A stretch of DNA of 54,659 nucleotides from Pedobacter sp. Leaf216 (GCF_001421515.1 NZ_LMKM01000007.1:169458-224116); one strand, 5' to 3'; positions 28,030 to 37,432 are shown, counted from the stretch's first letter. Numbers and translations are program-made. Notes: generated by a model from the sequence alone, not told the origin.

Positions 28030-28227
28030 TTAATTTTCGTGCTCACCGGTATGTTCACTCAGTATCCTTTCCATTTCGACCATCATTTGCTCGGCCAGCC
28101 GTTGTTTCGCCAGCGATTTTGAAAGGTAGGCATCTGCAAAAGTAGCATCCAGTTCATCCATAATGAAGGCGTATTTAGCCTTAAGTTCGATGAGATCAAT
28201 CTGAAGCTTCTTGGAAAGATTTTGCAT
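28030..28227 (-). CDS. Small helical protein of unknown function
   Basis: 65 aa, highly charged and helical, with regular heptad-like hydrophobics (LSKKLQIDLIELKAKYAF, then RLAEQMMVEMERIL). It is probably a coiled coil without cysteines, signal peptide or known domain. Ending 10 nt before the start of the lipoprotein gene, it is likely co-transcribed with it. Coding is plausible from composition and the start context, but no function can be given. Confidence 0.6.
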   Translation of the reverse strand: MQNLSKKLQIDLIELKAKYAFIMDELDATFADAYLSKSLAKQRLAEQMMVEMERILSEHTGEHEN

Positions 28228-28348
28228 AGTACAAAGCTAAAAAAGCAAAAGTAATTTCTGGTAAGCCGCTGTATTTTTCTTTCTAAAAAAAAATTAAATA
28301 ATCTCAGGTTTGCAAAAACAATCTGATGGTGCTTTCGTTTATATCATG

Positions 28349-28430
28349 ATTCCGGCGTGGTTTCTGGAATACATTTGTTTGGTTAGTTGATTAGGGATCA
28401 ATCTCAAATTGAATCCCTTTTCTTTTTTTT
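28349..28430 (+). ncRNA. Candidate structured RNA, copy A (hairpin-linker-terminator)
   Basis: A 5' hairpin with stem ATTCCGG/CTGGAAT (7 bp incl. one G-U) and loop CGTGGTTT (28349-28370) is followed by an unpaired linker and the terminator hairpin AGGGATCAA/TTGAATCCCT (28393-28418, one bulged A). A U-rich tail ends near 28430. The same architecture and a nearly identical sequence occur at 31644-31723. The stem change from C to T in the 3' arm keeps pairing as a G-U wobble, which suggests selected structure. It lies 147 nt upstream of the GH43-like gene. It could be a small RNA or a leader attenuator. Confidence 0.6.
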
Positions 28431-28576
28431 AACCTGCTCCTCATCAAACATCCACAACTCTTCGCTCATTAATAGCCCTATTTTGTTACCTAAAAGAATT
28501 AAAGATTATAGGATAGAAATGTATCTTGTGCAGTAAAACCATTAACCAAATAAATTAAACGCCCAAGTTTAAAAGA

Positions 28577-30187
28577 ATGAAAAAACCAAACCCTGAATTA
28601 TCCTTTTACCTCGCTGCGCTATTCTTAATCAACATAATTTCGTGCATCAGCAATCAGGCAATTGCCCAATCCACCAACATTAAAAATGATATTTTCTGGA
28701 ATACCAAAGATGGTAAACCTATTTACAGCCAGGGTGGTGGGATATTTAAATTTGCAGATCCTAAAACGGGAATTAAAAAATATTATTGGTACGGTGTACA
28801 TTATGCCGAAGCAGATATTTATCGCAATACACCATTTATTACGCAACCTAAAAATACATTTGAATCAGTAACTTGCTATAGCTCAACAGATTTGGTAAAC
28901 TGGACATTCGAAGCGGATGTGTTAAAAAAAGATAGCGTAAACAAAGCTGGCAAAACCTGGGTTGGCCGCTTAGGTGTGGCCTACATTAAAGCTTTAAAAC
29001 AATATGCCATGTTTGTTCAACATGGCAGTCGCGTGCTAATTGCAACTGCTGATTCTCCTGCCGGATCATTTAAATGGCATCAGGAAATTAGCATGGAAAA
29101 AATGATCGGAACATCGAACACAGGTGATCAAACTGTATTTACCGATGATGATAGCGGAAAATCCTATCTCATTTATTCTTACGGTAGAGGACGCAACAAA
29201 ATTTATGTGTCAGAAATTGGCGCAATAGATGGGAAGGTAAACCTTTTAGATTGTACCCAGGTTTTTGCTGGCGAAAGCAGAGAAGGAAATTGCATGTTTA
29301 AATACAACAATAAATATTACATGTGCGCCTCCAATATTTATGGATGGGATGCCTCGCATGCTTATTATTTGGTAGCCGATCACATTAAAGGCCCCTACTT
29401 ACCCACCAATAAAATGCTGGTAATGAAAGGCGCTGATCAGGATTATGCGCATGTTTCGCAAACTGGATTTTTTGTTACCGTAAAAGGCAACCAACAGGAA
29501 ACCGTAATTTACTGCGGCGATAGGTGGGCTAATTTTGCCGGTAATGGTTTGGGCTACAACCAATGGTGCCCGATTTCTTTTGATGGCGATACTCCTTATT
29601 TTAATTCGCTCAGCTCATGGAACCTGGATGCTATGAGTGGGAAATGGACAGTTGGTAAAGACAATAATTATGTTAAAAATGGAAGTTTTGAAGCCGATAG
29701 ACGACACATTCCAAGTACTTTTAAACCAGTGCAGGAGCAATTAACGGGCTGGCTAACCACAATAGAAAGTGGAAATACCATCTCACTTGACAGTACAAGT
29801 TCTCCGGTTTTAAATTATTTTAATACTGAAAACGACAGAAAAATGGTAATCGGCGAAAAAAGCCTGAACATTAGTGATAAGATTAATTTTAAGCGTAAAG
29901 TGTTTCAAAATATTACTTCCTCACCTTATGTTAAACTGGAAGATGGAATTTACACGCTCAGTGCAAAAATAAAAAATAGCAAGGGTTTTAATCAATTGGA
30001 AATCTATGCCTTAAGTGATGGAAAAGCTTTTAATTATATTATCAAAAAGGAAAATGCTGCCTGGCAAAACTTTAGTGTAGAAAACATAAGGGTTAAAGGT
30101 GGTAGTGTAGAAATTGGATTTATAGCGGATGGTTTGGCCAATGCTATGTGTAATGTAGATGATATCTCGTTGACTAAAAACCCTTAA
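28577..30187 (+). CDS. GH43-like secreted glycoside hydrolase with C-terminal carbohydrate-binding-like domain
   Basis: 536 aa. Signal peptide about 10-31. The N-terminal part (about 35-340) looks like a five-bladed beta-propeller of GH43/clan GH-F type: GGGIFKF then KKYYWYGVHYAE, then FTDDDSGKSYLIYSYGRG and GKVNLLDCTQVFAGESREGN. The C-terminal part (about 365-536) is a beta-sandwich of carbohydrate-binding type beginning NGSFEADR. Exact GH43 subfamily and substrate cannot be assigned. A terminator follows, and a candidate RNA lies upstream. Confidence 0.8.
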   Translation: MKKPNPELSFYLAALFLINIISCISNQAIAQSTNIKNDIFWNTKDGKPIYSQGGGIFKFADPKTGIKKYYWYGVHYAEADIYRNTPFITQPKNTFESVTCYSSTDLVNWTFEADVLKKDSVNKAGKTWVGRLGVAYIKALKQYAMFVQHGSRVLIATADSPAGSFKWHQEISMEKMIGTSNTGDQTVFTDDDSGKSYLIYSYGRGRNKIYVSEIGAIDGKVNLLDCTQVFAGESREGNCMFKYNNKYYMCASNIYGWDASHAYYLVADHIKGPYLPTNKMLVMKGADQDYAHVSQTGFFVTVKGNQQETVIYCGDRWANFAGNGLGYNQWCPISFDGDTPYFNSLSSWNLDAMSGKWTVGKDNNYVKNGSFEADRRHIPSTFKPVQEQLTGWLTTIESGNTISLDSTSSPVLNYFNTENDRKMVIGEKSLNISDKINFKRKVFQNITSSPYVKLEDGIYTLSAKIKNSKGFNQLEIYALSDGKAFNYIIKKENAAWQNFSVENIRVKGGSVEIGFIADGLANAMCNVDDISLTKNP

Positions 30188-30192
30188 TATTA

Positions 30193-30231
30193 AAAAATCA
30201 TCCACTAATTAAAGCATGGTGGATGATTTTT
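30193..30231. terminator. Bidirectional intrinsic terminator
   Basis: A 13-bp perfect inverted repeat: AAAAATCATCCAC (30193-30205) and GTGGATGATTTTT (30219-30231), loop of 13 bases. It sits between the convergent GH43-like gene (ends 30187) and the NmrA-type gene (ends 30243). A-runs and T-runs at both edges allow it to end transcription in both directions. Confidence 0.85.
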
Positions 30232-30242
30232 AAATTACTTAC

Positions 30243-31127
30243 TTAGCTATTATAGGCAAGCGCAAATTGTGCTGCAAAATCTTCCAACTTAATTTTTCCT
30301 TTGGGGGTAATATTTTTAGCTTCAAAATCTTCCCATAATATGCCACTGCTAATGGCATTTCCCATTTCAACATAGTTTTTAGCAATTTCTGAAGGTAAAC
30401 CTGCGCCAACCATTCCGTCATAAGCCTGTGTATCATCAAAAGCTACCCATGGCAAATCTGCCTTTCCAATGGCTGTACCAATTGCTGAAGCAACTTCTTT
30501 AAGTTTACGTTTATCGCTGGCAATATAAAGGATGCTCCTTCCGTTAAAACCCTCTGCTATTTTTTCAGCCGCAGCCGCAGCAATATCTTTTGGATCTACC
30601 AATACAATAGATTGATCTGCTTCATAATTAGACCCGATAATGCCCATATGTTTAATCAGATCGATGTTTGCATAAAAGTTATTGTAAAAAAATCCGGGAC
30701 GAAGTGTTAACACATCAAGATTTTCTAATCCGCTAAAAATCTGCTCCACATCATGCAAACCTGCTATCGGTCCGGTACCATGAGCTAAATGAGCACCAAT
30801 ACTGCTTAATAAAACTACTTTATTTACCCCTGCTGCTTTAACTGCATTAGCATAGTGTTGACCAATACTTTTAATGTAGGCCCGGAAATCATTTACCGAA
30901 AAATCTGGTGGAACCATCAGGTAAACTAAATCCGCTCCCTTAAAAGTATCGATAAGAAAATTCTCATCGCTTACCGATCCTATCGCCGCTTCTGCTCCTA
31001 ACTGGGTTATCTCAGCAGATTTTTCTGGATTACTGCTGATTACGGTTACTTTTTGCCCTTTAGAAATTAATGTAGTGGCTAATGGCCTGCTAATATTACC
31101 TAGAGAGCCTGTTATAATTATTTTCAT
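30243..31127 (-). CDS. NmrA-like NAD(P)-binding oxidoreductase
   Basis: 294 aa. The N-terminal Rossmann glycine motif in ITGSLGNISRPLATTL fits atypical SDR members of the NmrA/HSCARG group, some of which are NAD(P)H-dependent quinone reductases and some redox sensors. The catalytic Tyr-x3-Lys of classical SDRs is not obvious. It diverges from an HxlR regulator gene with a shared operator, a common arrangement for electrophile- or quinone-responsive genes. A role in detoxification is inference. Confidence 0.85.
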   Translation of the reverse strand: MKIIITGSLGNISRPLATTLISKGQKVTVISSNPEKSAEITQLGAEAAIGSVSDENFLIDTFKGADLVYLMVPPDFSVNDFRAYIKSIGQHYANAVKAAGVNKVVLLSSIGAHLAHGTGPIAGLHDVEQIFSGLENLDVLTLRPGFFYNNFYANIDLIKHMGIIGSNYEADQSIVLVDPKDIAAAAAEKIAEGFNGRSILYIASDKRKLKEVASAIGTAIGKADLPWVAFDDTQAYDGMVGAGLPSEIAKNYVEMGNAISSGILWEDFEAKNITPKGKIKLEDFAAQFALAYNS

Positions 31128-31165
31128 GATTTATGGTGTTTTAATGTATAAGCAAAGGTATATTT

Positions 31166-31187
31166 GTACTTACTTTTATACAAGTAC
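31166..31187. promoter_or_regulatory. HxlR-type operator candidate
   Basis: GTACTT (31166-31171) and AAGTAC (31182-31187) form a perfect inverted repeat spaced by 10 bases in the 79-bp divergent gap between the NmrA and HxlR genes. A direct GTACTTAC also repeats with 18 bases between start points (31166 and 31184). HxlR proteins bind such dyads as dimers and repress the divergent gene until oxidised or bound by ligand. Confidence 0.55.
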
Positions 31188-31206
31188 TTACCCCAAAGTA
31201 TGTATC

Positions 31207-31566
31207 ATGACAGCCATTAAAGAAAATTCGACATTAAACGCCAACAAAAAAATTAGCAAAGCATCCTGTCCGGTAAGTTTTGTAATGAGCAAAATTGGCG
31301 GTCATTGGAAACCGATTATATTATTTCACCTTTTAAGCGGCACCAAAAGATATAGCGAACTGAAAAAGCTGATTCCAGCCATTACCGAGAAAATGTTGAT
31401 TCAACACCTAAAACAAATGCAGGAAGATAACCTGGTGATCCGTGAAGCACAAAATGTAGTGCCTCCTTTCGTAACCTATACCCTTAGTAATGAAGGCGAA
31501 CAGTTATGGCCAGTACTTGATGCTATGGTAACATGGGCATTTGCGCAGGATTTTAAAATGGATTGA
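31207..31566 (+). CDS. HxlR-family redox/electrophile-responsive regulator
   Basis: 119 aa from the ATG at 31207 (MTAIKENST); upstream in-frame starts run through the promoter. It is a winged-helix MarR-like HxlR protein: CPVSFVMSKIGGHWKPIILF contains the single N-terminal Cys that senses electrophiles in YodB/QorR-type members (family knowledge), followed by LLSGTKRYSELKKLIPAITEKML and a wing. It diverges from an NmrA-type oxidoreductase gene it probably represses. Confidence 0.9.
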   Translation: MTAIKENSTLNANKKISKASCPVSFVMSKIGGHWKPIILFHLLSGTKRYSELKKLIPAITEKMLIQHLKQMQEDNLVIREAQNVVPPFVTYTLSNEGEQLWPVLDAMVTWAFAQDFKMD

Positions 31567-31643
31567 GATTTTAGTAATTAAATATTTTTTCAAAATACTG
31601 ATTATCCTGCCAAACAATATTTATGTCCTATCGTTTAATAGGT

Positions 31644-31723
31644 AATTCCGGCGTGGTTTCCGGAATTCATTTGTTTGGTTAGTTGATTAGGGATCAATCT
31701 CAATTGAATCCCTTTTCTTTTTT
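31644..31723 (+). ncRNA. Candidate structured RNA, copy B (hairpin-linker-terminator)
   Basis: Second copy of the element at 28349-28430. The 5' stem is longer here (AATTCCGG/CCGGAATT, 8 bp, 31644-31651 and 31660-31667), with the same CGTGGTTT loop. The linker CATTTGTTTGGTTAGTTGAT is identical in both copies, followed by the same terminator arms (31689-31713) and a U-tract to 31723. It ends 67 nt before the Gfo/Idh/MocA gene. Upstream of both copies is a similar TCGTTTA-like segment, which may be promoter. sRNA or cis attenuator cannot be told apart here. Confidence 0.6.
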
Positions 31724-31790
31724 ATAAAACTTTCTAAATCATATTTCAAACAATATTTTCTAAATTCAAAGCTTTTATAACAGGTAAAAA

Positions 31791-32762
31791 ATGGAAGAAA
31801 TTAAATGGGGCATTATTGGCTGTGGCGATGTAACGGAAGTAAAAAGCGGCCCTGCATTTAGCAAAGTGGCCAATTCTAAACTGGTAGCAGTAATGCGACG
31901 GGATGGTGCTAAAGCCGCCGATTATGCCAGTCGCCATAAAGTTGCTAAATGGTATGATGATGCTTCCGATTTAATAAACGACCCTGAAGTAAATGCCGTT
32001 TATATTGCCACACCCCCATTACAGCACGAAGCTTACACCATTGCAGCCTTAAAAGCTGGCAAACCTGTATATGTAGAAAAACCAATGACTTTGGATGCTG
32101 CTTCGGCGCAGTGTATGACAGATGCAGCCAACCAGCTGAAAGTGAAACTTTGTGTGGCCCATTATCGCCGTGCACAACCAATGTTTTTAAAAGTTAAAGC
32201 TTTGCTAAATGCAAATAGCATTGGAGATGTCCGCCTGGTCAGGTTAAAAATGCTTCAGCCGCCTAACCCTGCCCTTATTGCTAAAACGGAAGATAATTGG
32301 CGGATCAATCCGGCAATTTCAGGGGGAGGTTTATTCCATGATCTGGCCCCGCACCAGTTAGATTTAATGACTTATTATTTCGGCGCAGTTAAAAATGCTG
32401 TCGGCATTGCCACTAAACAGCAGCAAAATACGGAGGTTGATGACCTCGTTGCAGGTAATATTCTTTTCGAAAATGGAATTGTTTTTAGTGGTACCTGGTG
32501 TTTCTCTGTTGCGCCTGCAGATCAAGCTGATAGTTGTGAAATTTATGGATCAAAAGGGCGTATTAGTTTCCCAATGTTTGGCAATAAAGTTATCGTCACT
32601 ACTGATTGTACAGAGGAGTTCACTTTTGAACCTTTGCAACATGTACAACAGCCGATGATCGAAAAAGTGGTTGATTATTTTTTTAACAAAGGAGAAAATC
32701 CTTGCAGTGGCGAAGATGCACTGATTACCATGAAGTTAATGGATGATTTTACCAGAAAGTAA
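31791..32762 (+). CDS. Gfo/Idh/MocA-family oxidoreductase
   Basis: 323 aa. The N-terminal NAD-binding Rossmann fold has WGIIGCGDVTEVKSG. The family EKP motif is at VYVEKPMTLDAA (about 93), and the C-terminal alpha/beta half contains GGGLFHDLAPHQLDLM with the His that often acts in catalysis. Substrates are usually sugars or inositols in such proteins; here it is unknown. It is monocistronic, and the candidate RNA copy B lies just before it. Confidence 0.9.
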   Translation: MEEIKWGIIGCGDVTEVKSGPAFSKVANSKLVAVMRRDGAKAADYASRHKVAKWYDDASDLINDPEVNAVYIATPPLQHEAYTIAALKAGKPVYVEKPMTLDAASAQCMTDAANQLKVKLCVAHYRRAQPMFLKVKALLNANSIGDVRLVRLKMLQPPNPALIAKTEDNWRINPAISGGGLFHDLAPHQLDLMTYYFGAVKNAVGIATKQQQNTEVDDLVAGNILFENGIVFSGTWCFSVAPADQADSCEIYGSKGRISFPMFGNKVIVTTDCTEEFTFEPLQHVQQPMIEKVVDYFFNKGENPCSGEDALITMKLMDDFTRK

Positions 32763-32790
32763 GAATATTTTAACGAAGGATTATTTTAAC

Positions 32791-33199
32791 CAAAACGCCA
32801 TCGTCATTCATAACTCAATTGGTAATCCAAATGCCTTGGCAGGTAATCCGCATTAAGATTCCCGCCTGCGCGAGAATGACGTAAGAAGGAACTAAACTCC
32901 ATCGTCATTTCCCAAATCGATTGGGAATCGTAATACCGTAGCATGTAATTTCCGGATTAAGATTCCCGCCTGCGCGAGAATGACGTAAGAGGGAACTAAA
33001 CGCCATCGTCAATCCCAACTCGATTGGGAATCGTAATACCGTAGCAGGTAATTCCGCATTAAGATTTCCGCCTGCTCGATAATGACATAAGAGGGAACTA
33101 AACGCCATCGTCATTCCCAACCTGATTGGGAATCGTAATGCTTTGCAGGTAATTCCGCATTAAGATTCCCGCCTGCGCGAGAATGATGTAAGTTTCCAG
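32791..33199. repeat. Four tandem ~102-bp palindromic repeat units
   Basis: Four imperfect units (starts near 32791, 32893, 32997, 33099) each contain CCATCGTCAT with a nearby inverted TTGGGAATCG, then a second dyad GATTCCCGCCTGCGCGAGAAT. The third copy has several substitutions. They are related to the tails of the repeats at 150-180 and 579-607. They separate the Gfo/Idh/MocA gene from the downstream glycosidase-like gene and contain no gene. They resemble REP-type sequences; no transposase is nearby. Confidence 0.85.
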
Positions 33200-33212
33200 A
33201 CCAACTATCTCC

Positions 33213-35357
33213 TTACATCATCTTCTTAAAGCCTTCCCATTTCACCTTCCATGTTCCATCTTTCGGGAAGCCTGGATTGGCTGTAGTATTACCATCCCAG
33301 CCGGCACACATTAAAGCTATAGCAGTAAGTAAACCACCGTTCCCTGGTAAATAGATGCGCAGGCGATCATCCTGAAAGTTGTGGCCATTTATAAGATAAG
33401 TATTGGTTTGTACAGGCATCATCAAGGCATCAATTGCTTTATCGGGCATGCCTAATCGTGTGGCCGTCATGGCTGTCATCGGGAAATCCCAACCCCAGGT
33501 ATCATTCCAACTCCAGTCTGTCCAAACCAAATCGAAGGTTTTACGCATGGTTACTTTATCAAGCAGATCGGTTTCGGGTAGCATGCCAAAGGTGCCTAAT
33601 ACGGATGGATGATCTGTTTTATATTCGGGATTGGTATAAGAATCAGGCGCACTTTCGGCTGCCAGGTATACTCCGTTTTGTACTGGCAGCTTGGCAAGTT
33701 TTGCCATTACATCATCCCATTTTGAGTTTCTTGGCATTCCTAAACGTTCGCGCCATTGTTGTGCGGTTTTTAATCCCCATTGCCAGTAGGCCAGTTCATA
33801 AGTTGGATTAAAGGTTGTTTCGGCTTTAAAACGTTCTTGTGCAGGAATTAAACCTGGTCCGAGTGTATAACAGCCTTTTTCTACATCATAATGCGCAAAA
33901 GAGGCCATAAAATCTGCTGTTTCAAATACCAGGGTTTTATATTTCTCCAATACCTTTTTATCATGTTTTGCACGGTATTCCAGTTCGGCAAAGGTGATGA
34001 AGTGTGGCTGTTGCCAGATTAGCATTGCACCAATGGAAGATGGACTTTCTTTCCCGTTATGATCGGTCATTTTTTGCCAGCGTAAACCATCAAAGCCTTG
34101 ATTGTGTGCAATTTTCCTGGCATTTGCTGCCGCTTTAAAATACCAATCAGTACTCCGTTTCAACAGCTCGGGCCTTCCCCAAAGCGCAAAGTGTACTCCA
34201 TGCCACCAGTGCATTTCGAGGTGAGGTTTACCAAACCAACTGTTATAGGTTAAACCCGTTTCCTGGGGAGGAAAATCACCCGAACATTGTATTTTGGTAA
34301 GGTATTCAGATAAGATAATCCTTCTCTCAAGTTCAAATGCACGTTTATCAATACTTCCGCTAAAATCAACTGCGGCACCACTCAACCAAAAAGCTTTCCA
34401 TTTAGTCCTGCTGTTCTGCCGGGCTTGTACAAAAGGAACAACTGCTGTTCGATTTTTCTGTTGAGAGAAAAGGCAGCTAAAAGTAAATACCCGATCAGTT
34501 TTATTGGGTGTAATGGTAAAATAATGCGCTTGTTTTTGGGCCAGTTGTGCTTTACCCTTCCAAGAAAAAGATGTGTAATAAATTGCAGAATCAATATCCC
34601 TTTTAATAATTGCTCCATCAGTACTTTGTGCCAGTACTTGCGAAACATGTTTATCATCATTTGCCCAATGGTTACCAACATCAGCCCATTCTCCGGTAGA
34701 TGCGGGATAACGGATTCTTATTTTTAATCGCCCTGCGCCAATTAGAGGTGATGAAACAGATGCGCTGATGAGATCAAGATCCTGATGCCCAACTGTAATT
34801 ACTTCAACAGGCACTCCCTCCAGCGTAAAGCTGCTTTTAATTTCGCCTGTCCAGGGATTTAAACTTTGATTGATATTTTTAATGTCGTTTGCTTTAGCCG
34901 GTTGACCGTTCTTCTTAACCAGGTCGAAACCAATGTTGCCCAACTGAAGGCGATGCACATTCTGACGGAAATAGTTGGAGGCTTCCTTAGCCCTAAGCGG
35001 CGTGTTTAATTGTACTGTATATGGTATTTTACGTCCGTATTGATCGTAATATTTATAAGCCTCCCTAATGTTGAAGTTTCCTTCATTTTTGTAAGATCCC
35101 CAGCCCCATTGCGACTCCGTACCCAATGGAACGCCCTTGGCATAACGCTCCGGAAAAGTTTGTAGTCCTGTCGCATCAACAGTAAAAGCAAATCGCCCAT
35201 TTCCTACGGATAAGGAAGAAAGGGAATCTATTTTTTTAATTAACACGGTATGCCGTGTTACCAGTGCTTCCCTGTTGATTTGTGCAAAAGCGGTTTGAAT
35301 GCTAAAGAATGCAACCAATAGTATTGATAGATTAAAATGTTTTTTGAGTACAAACAT
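33213..35357 (-). CDS. Large secreted glycosidase-like protein ((alpha/alpha)6 type, tentative)
   Basis: 714 aa with a signal peptide (about 10-26, ending AFAQ). The N-terminal third is beta-rich (about 35-260). The C-terminal two thirds carry helical motifs typical of six-hairpin glycosidases, such as LEMHWWHGVHFALWGRPELL and WDFPMTAMTATRLGMPDKA. I cannot assign a CAZy family or substrate. Its position beside the GH43-like and Gfo/Idh genes suggests glycan breakdown. It is monocistronic and divergent from the ABC exporter gene. Confidence 0.7.
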   Translation of the reverse strand: MFVLKKHFNLSILLVAFFSIQTAFAQINREALVTRHTVLIKKIDSLSSLSVGNGRFAFTVDATGLQTFPERYAKGVPLGTESQWGWGSYKNEGNFNIREAYKYYDQYGRKIPYTVQLNTPLRAKEASNYFRQNVHRLQLGNIGFDLVKKNGQPAKANDIKNINQSLNPWTGEIKSSFTLEGVPVEVITVGHQDLDLISASVSSPLIGAGRLKIRIRYPASTGEWADVGNHWANDDKHVSQVLAQSTDGAIIKRDIDSAIYYTSFSWKGKAQLAQKQAHYFTITPNKTDRVFTFSCLFSQQKNRTAVVPFVQARQNSRTKWKAFWLSGAAVDFSGSIDKRAFELERRIILSEYLTKIQCSGDFPPQETGLTYNSWFGKPHLEMHWWHGVHFALWGRPELLKRSTDWYFKAAANARKIAHNQGFDGLRWQKMTDHNGKESPSSIGAMLIWQQPHFITFAELEYRAKHDKKVLEKYKTLVFETADFMASFAHYDVEKGCYTLGPGLIPAQERFKAETTFNPTYELAYWQWGLKTAQQWRERLGMPRNSKWDDVMAKLAKLPVQNGVYLAAESAPDSYTNPEYKTDHPSVLGTFGMLPETDLLDKVTMRKTFDLVWTDWSWNDTWGWDFPMTAMTATRLGMPDKAIDALMMPVQTNTYLINGHNFQDDRLRIYLPGNGGLLTAIALMCAGWDGNTTANPGFPKDGTWKVKWEGFKKMM

Positions 35358-35689
35358 GCCGTTATTACTAAATTATTATTATTCCAGGTTGTTAAAGCCA
35401 TTAATTAGCAAGCCTGTAATTACAAAAGCGATAATTTTAAGCGCATAGAATGTTTAAATACAACAAAGTGGATGCTTTTCATAATTCTGAAATATATTTG
35501 GTTAAATTTTGCTGCAATTGTTGTCCATCAGCTGGTTTAATTAGGAGTAATATATAGAAAGACTGCCGCCTAACCATCCTGCTGTATCCTGCATGCATCG
35601 ATGCATATAACCTGGTGAAATCTTCTTCAAACTATTACAAGTCCTTAACGTTTAATAATTGCCCAACCACCGTTGTATTCCTCCTAAAA

Positions 35690-37432
35690 ATGAAAATACT
35701 TTTAAAATACTTAAAGCCTCACCAAAAACTTATTATCTTTTCCCTCTTACTTGCTGCAGCAGCACAACTTTTAAGCCTGCTGGATCCCATTATCTTTGGA
35801 AAAATTATCGACGATTATTCGACCAACAAACACCATTTGGGCGAACGTAAATTAATTAGTGAAGTTTTTTACTGGTTGCTTATTGCGCTCGCTATTGCGC
35901 TTGTGGCCAGGCTTTGCCGCTCGGTGCAGGAATTTACCACCCGTAAAGCTGTTGCCCGTTTTGGCATGAATATTTTTAACGATGGCTTGAAACAAACCCT
36001 GCGCCTCTCCTTTCAGGAATTTGAAGAAAGCCGCAGCGGAACCACGCTTTCAGTATTACAAAAGGTAAAAACCGATGCCGAGCGTTTCATCAATGCTTTT
36101 ATCAATATTCTTTTTTCTTCTTTGGTTGGTATCGGTTTTTTACTGTGGTATAGTTTAAACAAAAACTGGCTTTTAGTGCCCGTATTTTTTGTAGGGGTAT
36201 TGGTATTGGGCTCTTTAACCGGGTTACTTTCTAAAAAAATAAAAGCCATTCAACGTTCTATAAACCGACAGGCAGATAAACAGGCAGGTGTAATTACCGA
36301 AAGTTTGCGCAATATCGAACTGGTAAAAAGTTTGGGCTTAACCTTTGCCGAAATCAGGCGGTTAAATGTACAAACCTTAAAAATTTTCGATCTTGAAATG
36401 CTAAAAGCCAAAAAAGTAAGCATGTTATCCTTTCTCCAGGGTAATTTGCTCAACTTATTAAAACAATCAGTGCTTTTCATTCTGCTCTGGCTTATTTTTC
36501 GAAAAATACTGAGCACAGGAGAATTAATTGCGATGCAGTTTATCTCCACCGCAATTTTTACTCCGCTACAAGATCTTGGCAATATGATTATTCTATACAG
36601 AGAGGCCGATGCTTCGCTTAAAACCTTTGATAGTTTAATGCAAAAGCCAATAGAAACACGCCCTGAAAATGCGGTAGAAATTGATGCGTTAAAAAGACTG
36701 GAATTTAAAAATGTTGTTTTCAAGCACAAAACTGCTGGTTACAATGCAATTGATGATATTTCTTTTGAAATTCAAAACGGTGAAACAGCCGCTTTTGTTG
36801 GTCCTTCAGGTTCGGGTAAATCAACTTTGGTAAAACTTTTAGTAGGGCTTTACCTCCCTGTTGAAGGCGAAATACTTTTCAATGAAACCAGTTCTAAACG
36901 CATCCGTTACAACCCTTTGCGCCGTCAGATTGGTTTTGTTACCCAAGATACACAGCTTTACGCCGGATCAATCAGGGATAACATGCGATTTGTAAATCCG
37001 ACTGCCAGTGAAGAAGATATTATCGAAGCATTAAGAAAAGCATCTGCAACCGCGCTTATTGCCAAAGCCGCCCAGGGTATTGATACCGTATTAGGCGAAA
37101 ATGGAATGAAACTTTCAGGTGGAGAAAAACAGCGGATTTCTATTGCAAGGGCTTTATTGAGAAAACCACGTTTACTCATTTTCGATGAAGCTACCTCGGC
37201 TCTCGATTCGCTCACTGAAGAAGAAATATCAGCAACCATCCGAGAAATTTCAGATAGAAGAGAGCAGATGACCATTCTTATTGCACACCGACTATCAACT
37301 ATTATGCATGCGGATAAGATTTACGTACTCGAAAAAGGAAAAGTATCAGAAACAGGTAGCCACAACGAGCTGTTGGAGAAAAAAGGTTTGTATTATTCCA
37401 TGTGGCGGCAGCAAATTGGCGAACGCAGGTAA
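35690..37432 (+). CDS. ABC-type multidrug/lipid exporter (fused TMD-NBD)
   Basis: About 580 aa from the ATG at 35690 (MKILLKYLKPHQKL); an upstream ATG at 35615 would add 25 residues of unlikely sequence. Six transmembrane helices fill about 1-320. The ATPase domain shows Walker A GPSGSGKST (about 395), signature LSGGEKQR and Walker B LLIFDEATSALD. These are half-transporters of the MsbA/multidrug type acting as homodimers; the substrate is unknown. Its gene is monocistronic, and a repeat cluster follows. Confidence 0.9.
   Translation: MKILLKYLKPHQKLIIFSLLLAAAAQLLSLLDPIIFGKIIDDYSTNKHHLGERKLISEVFYWLLIALAIALVARLCRSVQEFTTRKAVARFGMNIFNDGLKQTLRLSFQEFEESRSGTTLSVLQKVKTDAERFINAFINILFSSLVGIGFLLWYSLNKNWLLVPVFFVGVLVLGSLTGLLSKKIKAIQRSINRQADKQAGVITESLRNIELVKSLGLTFAEIRRLNVQTLKIFDLEMLKAKKVSMLSFLQGNLLNLLKQSVLFILLWLIFRKILSTGELIAMQFISTAIFTPLQDLGNMIILYREADASLKTFDSLMQKPIETRPENAVEIDALKRLEFKNVVFKHKTAGYNAIDDISFEIQNGETAAFVGPSGSGKSTLVKLLVGLYLPVEGEILFNETSSKRIRYNPLRRQIGFVTQDTQLYAGSIRDNMRFVNPTASEEDIIEALRKASATALIAKAAQGIDTVLGENGMKLSGGEKQRISIARALLRKPRLLIFDEATSALDSLTEEEISATIREISDRREQMTILIAHRLSTIMHADKIYVLEKGKVSETGSHNELLEKKGLYYSMWRQQIGERR

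Noticed and set aside
28577..35357. A complete polysaccharide utilisation locus
   Set aside because: There is no SusC/SusD pair, and the genes are interrupted by unrelated ones on both strands.
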